22,008 nt of DNA from CAXFCD01 sp964001155. GTDB lineage: Bacteria > Fidelibacterota > Marinisomatia > Marinisomatales > UBA1611. Made by a program: the position numbers and the translations under genes. Positions 7,763 through 14,363 of the stretch are shown piece after piece (within the stretch, counting starts at the first letter, position 1; the number at the start of each line of letters is the position of its first letter). A model generated the notes under the pieces. The model saw nothing but the letters and a program-made list of their open reading frames with translations, was not told the DNA's origin and searched no databases. The stretch is from contig CAXFCD010000242.1 of the NCBI GenBank assembly GCA_964001155.1, forward strand, positions 1 to 22,008. Reading direction: 5' to 3'.

Positions 7763-8853
7763 TAAATATCAATTTTTGAAAATGGTTTTTGGATCGGGTC
7801 CAAGTCCTTCTCCAAGGATTCAATCAATTTCCGCGTGCCGCGGGATACTTTTTTTGGCGTCTCAACTTGTATTTTAACCAGTTGATCGCCATTGGACTTG
7901 CTTCTTAATCTTGGGAATCCTTTCCCTCTTAACCGCAGTACTTGCCCGGATTGGATCCCTGCAGGTATTTTGAGCCCTGCCTTTCCATCCACAGTGGGGA
8001 TTTCAATCTTCCCGCCCAGGACAGCAGTGGGATAGGACACATTAACCTCTAACAATACATTTTCACCATCCCGAATAAAATACTCGTGGTCTGCTTCAAC
8101 GAACATGACGATCAAATCGCCTGGGTTGCCGTTGATATCTTCGTTTCCTTGCCCATTTAGCGTCATATAATTTCCCTCTTCTACACCTGCGGGGACTTTC
8201 ACCTTGATGGTTTCTTCTTTTTTGATCATACCATCGGGACCGGAATCGGGTGGACGGTTGCCAATTCGTTTTCCCGATCCTTCGCAATGAGGACATACGG
8301 ATGTAGAACGCATATGACCAAGAATTGTATTTTGAACGGTAGAAACTTGCCCCTGTCCCTGACATGTAGGACAAGTTGTAAACTGAGCGCCGGGTGCGAC
8401 AATCGAACGCTTTATTTTTATTTTTTTATCGATGCCCTGAGCAATTTCTTCAAAGGTTAATTTCAGTTTGATTCTGATATCGCTTCCCCTGTTTCGGGAT
8501 CGCCTGCTGCCACCACCACCAAAAAAGCTTTCAAAAGGGCTTCCGCCAAAAATATCACCGAATTGAGAGAAAATATCGTCCATACTCATGTGAACACCAC
8601 CGGAAAATCCGCCTTGTCCCCCGCCATCGCCCATCCCCACACCGGCATGGCCAAACTGGTCATAACGTGATCTTTTTTGATTATCACTCAAGACGGAATA
8701 GGCCTCAGCAGCTTCCTTGAAATTCTTTTCAGCCTCTGAATCATTCGGGTTCCTGTCCGGGTGATATTTAAGGGCTAATTTCCTATAGGCTTTTTTGATC
8801 TCATCCTGGGATGCGTTTTTGGCAACACCAATAATGTCGTACAAGTCTCTCAT
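7762..8853 (-). CDS. dnaJ: Chaperone DnaJ with a reduced zinc domain
   Basis: DnaJ stimulates the DnaK ATPase and delivers unfolded substrates. The 363-residue protein has a J domain (1-67, HPD at 31-33), a long Gly/Phe-rich linker (about 68-116), a zinc domain and two C-terminal beta-sandwich domains. Only two of the usual four CxxCxGxG repeats are present: CPTCQGQG at 161-168 and CPHCEGSG at 187-194. By context (QV after the first; TILGHMRSTSV between them) they are repeats 2 and 3, which form zinc centre II. Repeats 1 and 4, which form centre I, are replaced by short cysteine-free segments. The ATG overlaps the grpE stop by 4 bp, which supports it being the main heat-shock DnaJ and not a CbpA paralogue. 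No dnaK or hrcA is in the window. Confidence 0.93.
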   Translation of the reverse strand: MRDLYDIIGVAKNASQDEIKKAYRKLALKYHPDRNPNDSEAEKNFKEAAEAYSVLSDNQKRSRYDQFGHAGVGMGDGGGQGGFSGGVHMSMDDIFSQFGDIFGGSPFESFFGGGGSRRSRNRGSDIRIKLKLTFEEIAQGIDKKIKIKRSIVAPGAQFTTCPTCQGQGQVSTVQNTILGHMRSTSVCPHCEGSGKRIGNRPPDSGPDGMIKKEETIKVKVPAGVEEGNYMTLNGQGNEDINGNPGDLIVMFVEADHEYFIRDGENVLLEVNVSYPTAVLGGKIEIPTVDGKAGLKIPAGIQSGQVLRLRGKGFPRLRSKSNGDQLVKIQVETPKKVSRGTRKLIESLEKDLDPIQKPFSKIDI

Positions 8854-9383
8854 TTTTTATTGACGATCACCTTTGCATGACGAATGACTTTTTCCCGGTA
8901 TGTATAGCCTTTTTCAAATACACTTAAGATTACATGGTCATCCATGTCATCATCGGTTTGGGTCATCATTGCATCGTGGATTTCCGCATCCATCTCTTCC
9001 CCCATTTCTCCAAATGGTTTCACATCCAGAGATTCCATGAATTTTTGAATTTTCGCTTCCACCATTTGCATGCCATCTTTTAGCGATTGATCTGTTGCAT
9101 TCGTGGAATCAAGCATTCTGCCCAAATCATCAATGATGGGAAGGAATCCTTTAATCACATTTTCCCCATCGTACTGCAGAAGACGTGATAATTCCTCCGC
9201 TTTTCTACGGCGAAAGTTATCAAATTCAGCTTTGAGCCGTAAATGTTTGTCCCGCGCTTCTTCTAATTGCTGTTCTAAGGATTCGATGGTTTCCTTATCT
9301 TTAATAGACTGCTTGGAAACAGCTTTTTTCGACGCTTTTGGTTTAGGTGTCTTTTTTGTTTCTTTTTTAAGTGTTTCAGGCAC
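8850..9383 (-). CDS. grpE: Nucleotide exchange factor GrpE
   Basis: GrpE releases ADP from DnaK and so resets the DnaK-DnaJ chaperone cycle. The 177-residue protein has a Lys-rich, disordered N-terminus (1-30), a long coiled-coil helix (about 31-72, with FDNFRRRKAEE at 54-64), a second helix with FLPIIDDLGRML at 80-91, and the C-terminal beta domain ending in VFEKGYTYREKVIRHAKVIV. The start is GTG at 9381-9383, preceded by an AGGGTGA Shine-Dalgarno-like stretch (9387-9393). It precedes dnaJ with a 4-bp overlap. A 90-bp gap separates it from ftsX and carries a CIRCE-shaped but sequence-unrelated inverted repeat, so the pair probably has its own regulated promoter. Confidence 0.96.
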   Translation of the reverse strand: MPETLKKETKKTPKPKASKKAVSKQSIKDKETIESLEQQLEEARDKHLRLKAEFDNFRRRKAEELSRLLQYDGENVIKGFLPIIDDLGRMLDSTNATDQSLKDGMQMVEAKIQKFMESLDVKPFGEMGEEMDAEIHDAMMTQTDDDMDDHVILSVFEKGYTYREKVIRHAKVIVNKK

Positions 9384-9415
9384 AACTCACCCTATAAATT
9401 GAAATTATTGCAAAA

Positions 9416-9445
9416 AATACAGCTTGTAATTTAATAAGTTGTATT
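9416..9445. promoter_or_regulatory. Interrupted inverted repeat upstream of grpE
   Basis: The arms AATACAGCTT (9416-9425) and AAGTTGTATT (9436-9445) are inverted repeats matching at 9 of 10 positions, separated by 10 bases. The repeat begins 33 bases upstream of the grpE GTG. Arm length and spacing resemble the CIRCE heat-shock operator (9-N9-9) but the sequence is not CIRCE. A weak promoter-like pair on the minus strand (TTGTAC at 9452-9457, TTAAAT at 9429-9434, 17-bp spacer) would place the -10 inside it. It could be an operator or an RNA stem; both are inference. Confidence 0.4.
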
Positions 9446-9473
9446 CCGTCGGTACAACGACAGAAAAGACCCT

Positions 9474-10346
9474 CTATTTTAAATAGCTGGATGCAGCCCG
9501 GTAACTGCCGATCAATGTAATGACCACAACCAATGAAAATAACCAAACCCAAACGAAGGGATTAAACGATAAACTGATGCGCCAAGGCGTGAAATTAGAA
9601 AAAATGTAATTCACACCTTCAATAGACCCCAGCAAGGCGGGAAACACCAAAACGCATGAAATAAGACCGATAAATAATCCTTCTATGATGAATGGCATTT
9701 TGATAAACATTCGTGTTGCACCAATCATTTGCAAAGACCGGATTAATTCCCGCCGAGAATAAACTGAAAGTTTTACTGTATTATAAATGATTAAAACAGC
9801 AATAAAAATGATGACTCCTGCCACATAGGGAAAACGGTCATTGATACGGCGGTAATTTCGTTCAATTTTTTTAATCAGATTCCCTTGGTACCGCACCTCT
9901 TCTACACGTTCAATTTTCTGAATTTCTTTGATAATGGGCTCTACGCGAATGAGATCCCGGCTGACCCTGGAAAGATTCACCACCGCGCTGGTTGGCAATG
10001 GATTGTAACCCAAGATTTCCATAATATCTTCCCCAAATTGATCTTGGAATATCCGGACCGCATCTTCTTTTTCAATGATGGTTGCTGTGCGGACACCTTT
10101 GATCTTTTTAATTCGGTGTATCAGTCCGACAGCTTCCTCATTGGATACATCCTGTTTAAAGAAGACCTCAATCTTATATTTAGACCGAAAATATTGCAAA
10201 ACCTTATGTGTATTCTCACCTGCCGTCGCCAAAATGCCTACGATAAATAAAGCGATGAATAGGGAAAGAATGGCGGTAAAAGCAGTCATTTTATGGCGCC
10301 AAACATTTTTCATGCCTTCAGAAATAAGATATAAAAACTTATCCAT
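9474..10346 (-). CDS. ftsX: Cell division protein FtsX
   Basis: FtsX is the membrane subunit of the FtsEX complex, which transmits ATP hydrolysis by FtsE to cell-wall hydrolase activation at the septum. The 290-residue protein has the family topology: a short cytoplasmic N-terminus with WRHK at 16-19, one membrane span (about 22-42), a large periplasmic loop (about 45-170) containing KIEVFFKQ and a conserved NPLPTS-type motif at 114-119, then three further spans (about 173-193, 215-240 and 262-285). The start overlaps the ftsE stop by one base. The gene ends in TAG, followed by the 90-bp regulatory gap before grpE. Which hydrolase or activator it serves cannot be told here. Confidence 0.95.
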   Translation of the reverse strand: MDKFLYLISEGMKNVWRHKMTAFTAILSLFIALFIVGILATAGENTHKVLQYFRSKYKIEVFFKQDVSNEEAVGLIHRIKKIKGVRTATIIEKEDAVRIFQDQFGEDIMEILGYNPLPTSAVVNLSRVSRDLIRVEPIIKEIQKIERVEEVRYQGNLIKKIERNYRRINDRFPYVAGVIIFIAVLIIYNTVKLSVYSRRELIRSLQMIGATRMFIKMPFIIEGLFIGLISCVLVFPALLGSIEGVNYIFSNFTPWRISLSFNPFVWVWLFSLVVVITLIGSYRAASSYLK

Positions 10347-10999
10347 TACCGACCTCTTAATACACCATCTTTCAATTCAAGGATCGGCAAGCCCCGACCT
10401 TTGATTAAATTATAATTATGGGATGCCATTAGGATGGTGGTTCCCGTTTCATGGATAGTTTCTAATAATCGAACCAATTCAAAAGAAGCAACTGGATCCA
10501 AATTCCCGGTGGGTTCATCGGCCAATAATACATCTGGTTCCTTGATTATAGCACGGGCTAAGCAAGCTCGTTGTTGCTCCCCGCCGGAAAGTTCATCGGG
10601 ATAATGATGATCTCTGTCTTCTAATCCCACCAATTCCAGGGCTTCATCAACCCTGTCCGGAATTTCTCTACCCGGATACCCTAAGACATGTAGCGGCAGA
10701 GCGATATTATCAAAAAGGTTTCGGTCACTTAACAATTTATAATCCTGAAAAACCATGCCAATCGATCTACGCGCTTTTGGGATTTTTCTTTTCGTCATTT
10801 TTTTAGATGAAATGCCATTCACCTTGACATACCCCGCATCCGGTAGTAGATCAAAATAGATTAACCGCATGAGAGTCGTCTTACCGGAACCAGTGGGACC
10901 GATTAAAAAAGTGAACTCGCCATCCTTAATTGTCAGGTTTACATTGTTCACTCCCGGCCCTTTTTGGTGGGCGTAGGTTACATTATGGAATTCAATCAT
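10346..10999 (-). CDS. ftsE: Cell division ATP-binding protein FtsE
   Basis: FtsE is the ABC-type ATPase of the FtsEX divisome complex. The 217-residue protein is all ABC domain: Walker A GPTGSGKT at 34-41, Q-loop FQDYKLL near 84-90, signature LSGGEQQR at 137-144, Walker B VLLADEP at 157-163 with GNLD following, and the switch His at 194 in ASHN. Partner ftsX follows with a one-base overlap, which distinguishes it from LolD and other close ABC relatives. ATG start without a clear Shine-Dalgarno. It is the first gene of the long minus-strand run, divergent from the antiporter gene across 176 bp. Confidence 0.96.
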   Translation of the reverse strand: MIEFHNVTYAHQKGPGVNNVNLTIKDGEFTFLIGPTGSGKTTLMRLIYFDLLPDAGYVKVNGISSKKMTKRKIPKARRSIGMVFQDYKLLSDRNLFDNIALPLHVLGYPGREIPDRVDEALELVGLEDRDHHYPDELSGGEQQRACLARAIIKEPDVLLADEPTGNLDPVASFELVRLLETIHETGTTILMASHNYNLIKGRGLPILELKDGVLRGR

Positions 11000-11097
11000 G
11001 AAAAATTCGGGCTTGATTTTAGATAGTGAAAATAGGAAAAATACTAGTGGTTTGAATGGTTTTTCTAGGGTGGAACTTAAGAAAATGATTCATTCTA

Positions 11098-11125
11098 TTA
11101 ATATGAGATTTTGTATTATTCTCAA
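11098..11125 (-). promoter_or_regulatory. Candidate sigma-70 promoter for ftsE
   Basis: On the minus strand TTGAGA (11120-11125, 5 of 6 to the -35 consensus) is followed after 16 bases by TATTAA (11098-11103, 4 of 6 to the -10). Transcription would start about 90 bases upstream of the ftsE ATG. No other good pair was seen in this gap on this strand. Sigma-factor preferences of the host are unknown, so this is tentative. Confidence 0.35.
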
Positions 11126-11141
11126 TAATGAAATTTTGTAT
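11108..11141. repeat. Direct repeats flanking an inverted repeat in a divergent promoter region
   Basis: The 9-mer ATTTTGTAT occurs at 11108-11116 and again at 11133-11141, 25 bases apart. Between them is the inverted repeat ATTATT-CTC-AATAAT (11115-11129), which also covers the candidate ftsE -35. The cluster lies in the intergenic region between divergent ftsE and the antiporter gene and could be an operator. In A/T-rich DNA chance is a real alternative. Confidence 0.4.
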
Positions 11142-11175
11142 CTTCCGCCCCTGCTTAAATTCGTTATAAGACTAA

Positions 11176-12123
11176 ATGGACACCACTATAATTATTGATT
11201 GCATTCTTGTACTCCTTTCCATTCTCATGCTGTGGAAAGGTGCGGAATGGCTGGTTGATTCGGCTGCAGAAATTGCCCACACACTCAAGGTTTCGGATTT
11301 AATCATCGGACTGACCGTGGTGGCCTTCGGGACCTCAGCACCAGAATTCGCTGTCACCATTAGTGCTGCCTTCACACAACAAACAGATATATCTATTGGG
11401 AATGTGATTGGTTCCAATATTTTTAATTTAGGGTTCATTCTCGGTGGAACTGCCATCATTCGTCCCATTGCCACCTCAGAAAAGTTATTTAACAGAGATG
11501 GCCTGTTTTTATTAATGACCACCGCACTCATCTTTTTTCTATTCTTCGGGTTCGACGGATGGACTTCAGATGATGATTATACAAAATATGAAGGATTGTT
11601 ATTATTCTCATTATTGGTTGGTTATGTCGCCTTTTTATTTATCAAGAAAGATCCGCCTGAAGAAGTTCATCCACACAGTGCCACTTGGAAGTCATATGCC
11701 CTCTTTTTTGTGGGCTTACTTTTAATTGTATATGGTGGACATCTCATGGTGGCCCATGCCTCAAATGTCGCCCGCTTCCTGGGTGTGTCAGATTGGGTTA
11801 TCGCCATCACGATTGTTGCCGCCGGCACGTCTGCACCGGAATTTGCCACATCCATCGCTGCTGCTATTAAAGGACGCCATGGGATTGCTGTGGGCAATTT
11901 GATCGGAAGCGATTTGTTTAATTTACTTGGCGTATTGGGATTGGCTGGGATGATCAACCCTTCAGGGATCGCAGAAGATATTTACAGCAGTGTGATTCTA
12001 CTGGTATTTATGGTGGGACTTTGTCTTTTGATGATTCGGACAAATTGGCGAATCAGCCGCGGCGAGGGAGCAATTCTTGTGATCATAAACCTCATCCGCT
12101 GGTATTACGATTTCTCAGTTTAA
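11176..12123 (+). CDS. Sodium/calcium antiporter, CaCA family
   Basis: This 315-residue inner-membrane protein belongs to the YrbG/NCX-type cation:calcium exchangers, which expel Ca2+ in exchange for Na+ or another cation. It has about ten hydrophobic segments in two inverted halves around a hydrophilic loop (about 158-172). The two alpha-repeats are clear: GTSAPEF at 52-58 with GNVIGSNIFN at 75-84, and GTSAPEF at 217-223 with GNLIGSDLFN at 240-249. E57, N81, E222 and D246 match the ion-coordinating E54, N81, E213 and D240 of archaeal NCX_Mj, so the transport site looks intact. Start ATG at 11176; no Shine-Dalgarno is visible, and a TATAAG hexamer ends 5 bases upstream, so the mRNA might be leaderless. 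It is the only plus-strand gene in the window and converges on nadD with overlapping stop codons. Confidence 0.93.
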   Translation: MDTTIIIDCILVLLSILMLWKGAEWLVDSAAEIAHTLKVSDLIIGLTVVAFGTSAPEFAVTISAAFTQQTDISIGNVIGSNIFNLGFILGGTAIIRPIATSEKLFNRDGLFLLMTTALIFFLFFGFDGWTSDDDYTKYEGLLLFSLLVGYVAFLFIKKDPPEEVHPHSATWKSYALFFVGLLLIVYGGHLMVAHASNVARFLGVSDWVIAITIVAAGTSAPEFATSIAAAIKGRHGIAVGNLIGSDLFNLLGVLGLAGMINPSGIAEDIYSSVILLVFMVGLCLLMIRTNWRISRGEGAILVIINLIRWYYDFSV

Positions 12124-12698
12124 TCGTATAGATTATTCTCGTTGATATAATCCCAGACCGGGAGAGTGACCATATACCGGATGGTTTTATTTTCTACCCA
12201 TCTATGGCGGATATTCGAGGAGGAAATTTCAAATCGTGGAATATTGGCGAATTGGATCCGGTGCAAAATCCAGGAGGGAATATCACTGGGGCGAAATCCC
12301 GGGCGAATTGCTACAATCACCTGACATTCATCCAATATATTCTTCGGATCTTTCCAATTATGAAAATTCAGTAAACTGTCACTCCCAATTAAATAAAATA
12401 AATCTTTTTTATCTGTCCCTAATTCTTTTTTTACTGCTTTGACCGTATCAATGGTGTAGGATACACCACCACGTTTAATCTCAATATCTGATATTTCAAA
12501 ATTGGGATTTCCCTTCACAGCTATTTTCAGCATCTTAAGGCGATCATCTACCGGAGTGATCTCAGTTTTGTGAGGCGGTTGATAGGCAGGAATGAAAATG
12601 ATTTTATCGAAATTTTCTGCTTCACAGACTGTTTGGGCAATCAATAAATGGCCAATATGGGGCGGATCAAATGTGCCCCCAAATAAGCAAATTCTCAT
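12120..12698 (-). CDS. nadD: Nicotinate-nucleotide adenylyltransferase (NadD)
   Basis: NadD adenylates nicotinic acid mononucleotide to deamido-NAD, the central step of NAD synthesis. The 192-residue protein has the nucleotidyltransferase signature GGTFDPPHIGH at 8-18, the substrate segment SYTIDT near 85-90, GSDSLLNFHNW near 109-119, and the C-terminal ISSSNIRHR, which matches the ISSTxIR motif. This set separates it from the CoaD also present in the window. The ATG overlaps the bamD stop by 4 bp. The last codon overlaps the 3' end of the convergent antiporter gene: TTAA at 12120-12123 contains both stops. Confidence 0.96.
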   Translation of the reverse strand: MRICLFGGTFDPPHIGHLLIAQTVCEAENFDKIIFIPAYQPPHKTEITPVDDRLKMLKIAVKGNPNFEISDIEIKRGGVSYTIDTVKAVKKELGTDKKDLFYLIGSDSLLNFHNWKDPKNILDECQVIVAIRPGFRPSDIPSWILHRIQFANIPRFEISSSNIRHRWVENKTIRYMVTLPVWDYINENNLYD

Positions 12699-13462
12699 TT
12701 AGTTTCCTTTTCAATTTTTTTTTGAATATTATGAATGGCTTCTTCCGCCTCTTCAAACAGCCCATTTTCCGTTAACTTGGATTCATTGACATTCAGAAAA
12801 ACAATTGCTTCATCAATTTGGCGATTATGTGCCAGGGCTTTCACCATTCCCTGACGGGCGAGATGGACCACGTCTGTATCATAATAAATATCAATGACAC
12901 GCTCAAAGGACATTTTTGCGGATTCATACTCTTCCATTTTCATGTAGAGAATACCGGTTTCGTACAATTTTGTGCCCATTTTTTGACGTAATACCTGAAT
13001 GGAGGTTAAAACATCATCCACATATTTGGAACCGGGAAAATCGTCTAAAAATTCTTGGTATCGTTTCAGCGCTTTTTCCGTGTATTCCTGGTCATGGTAA
13101 TACTTAGGCGACTCAATTCTGTATGCTTCACAAATCTTGAACCGCGCATCTTCCACAAAGGGACTGAATCCCATTCTTCGAGTCAATTTTTCATATTCAG
13201 CAATAGCATCCAAATACTCTTCATTCCGATAGTAGGCTTCTGCAAGGTAATACTGGGCATCATCTCCAAGATCAGATCCCGTACCCCGAATAACAATATG
13301 TTTAAAATCCAGTTGCGCCTGGAGATATTTTTCATTTTCAAGATTGTCTAACCCAATCTTGAATTTTTCCTGCAAAGTCATGTCATCTTCAGCTTTTGAC
13401 CCTGCACAAGAAATTACCATGAACAGTAAAAGTACATTTGTAGAATAAATTAAGTTTTTCAT
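12695..13462 (-). CDS. bamD: Outer membrane assembly lipoprotein BamD
   Basis: BamD is the TPR lipoprotein of the BAM complex, which folds barrel proteins into the outer membrane. The 255-residue protein has a lipoprotein signal peptide ending in the lipobox VISC (Cys at 19). It then has TPR-like helical pairs: GLDNLENEKYLQAQLDF, AQYYLAEAYYRNEEYLDAIAEYEKL, EYTEKALKRYQEFLDDFPGSKY and EYESAKMSFERVIDIYYDT. The length fits (E. coli BamD is about 245 residues). It sits 4 bp after the DUF5683-like gene and overlaps nadD by 4 bp. The genes before it encode outer-membrane and surface proteins that would be BAM clients. Confidence 0.9.
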   Translation of the reverse strand: MKNLIYSTNVLLLFMVISCAGSKAEDDMTLQEKFKIGLDNLENEKYLQAQLDFKHIVIRGTGSDLGDDAQYYLAEAYYRNEEYLDAIAEYEKLTRRMGFSPFVEDARFKICEAYRIESPKYYHDQEYTEKALKRYQEFLDDFPGSKYVDDVLTSIQVLRQKMGTKLYETGILYMKMEEYESAKMSFERVIDIYYDTDVVHLARQGMVKALAHNRQIDEAIVFLNVNESKLTENGLFEEAEEAIHNIQKKIEKETK

Positions 13463-13466
13463 AAAT

Positions 13467-14363
13467 CTAAAAATTGATCGTTAAAGAAATTCCGCCTATA
13501 CCGGACCGGTTCAATGGATTGTACAATAAACTAACATCGGTCTCAATGGTTTCACTTTTTTGTTTTTCTCTGGCCATTTTCTGGCTGGTTAAAACTGCCT
13601 CTAATCCGCTAATCACATGATTGAATAAAAGGGTCGTAATACTGTATTTCGCCATGGTAAGCATTTGGTTCGATACATATCGCTGATCAAGATAATCTGT
13701 TTTTAAAGGAGTTTTGATCACGATCTCTGTGCTGTCTTCTAATTGTTTTTCTTCCCAGTACCAATCTGTATTCGCATCGGACCACCCACCTACGAATTGA
13801 TCGTATTTGCCTATGTTTTCGTAAAAATGCCTGTCTCTAACAACATTTATGACACCTGAATCTAAATAGGCTGATAAAAGACTTAAACTATCGGAAGAAA
13901 TAAATTCACCAAATTGATCCGCCAAAACACCTGTAAGATGTAAGGTTAAATGATGGGTACCTTCATAACTTGTCATGGCTTTGAAATCATTTTCAGTCCA
14001 TTGTCGGCCATCGTGTTCTATTTTAGTTGTGGGACCAATATCTGTGAACTGATACCAAGTGCTTAAATCCCAATTTGAATCAGCAAATGACTGGAATTCA
14101 TCCCGCAATGTTTTTGCTTTGTTGGTAAATTGTCTCCACGCAACCAAACTGGTCAGTTCCACGCCCAAAAAGGTGGCTGTTTTCCACATAGGTGATTTAT
14201 TGTGATATTGTCCAGCACCGGGTAGGACCAATGACATGATCAGTGGTTTACCCGGATAATGGGCTTGGGGTTCATCCACCATTACTACTGATGTTGTATC
14301 TTGGGCATTTAAAGGGATATAAAGTGAAAACAGGAGACTAAAAGTCAAAAAGAACTTTGACAT
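13467..14363 (-). CDS. Exported DUF5683-like protein, unknown function
   Basis: This 298-residue protein starts at MSKFF. The reading frame is open further upstream (to 14483), but this start has a good Shine-Dalgarno (GAGGGG at 14371-14376, 7 bases away) and begins a clear signal peptide (cleavage near NA-Q, residues 20/21). The longer version would add 40 residues with no signal sequence. After the signal comes SLVLPGAGQYHNKSP (about 44-58), a motif typical of DUF5683-type proteins of Bacteroidetes-like bacteria, and a C-terminus ending ISLTINF with a terminal Phe, as in outer-membrane strands. It overlaps the 3' end of the peptidase-barrel gene by 26 bp and precedes bamD by 4 bp. The function is unknown; location in the envelope is likely. 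Confidence 0.75.
   Translation of the reverse strand: MSKFFLTFSLLFSLYIPLNAQDTTSVVMVDEPQAHYPGKPLIMSLVLPGAGQYHNKSPMWKTATFLGVELTSLVAWRQFTNKAKTLRDEFQSFADSNWDLSTWYQFTDIGPTTKIEHDGRQWTENDFKAMTSYEGTHHLTLHLTGVLADQFGEFISSDSLSLLSAYLDSGVINVVRDRHFYENIGKYDQFVGGWSDANTDWYWEEKQLEDSTEIVIKTPLKTDYLDQRYVSNQMLTMAKYSITTLLFNHVISGLEAVLTSQKMAREKQKSETIETDVSLLYNPLNRSGIGGISLTINF

Noticed and set aside
9384..9473. CIRCE (HrcA) operator before grpE
   Set aside because: No TTAGCACTC-N9-GAGTGCTAA or near match is present; only the unrelated inverted repeat reported above.
11172..11531. Open frame on the minus strand opposite the antiporter gene
   Set aside because: The plus-strand frame carries the complete alpha-repeats of a known transporter; the antisense frame shows no family features.
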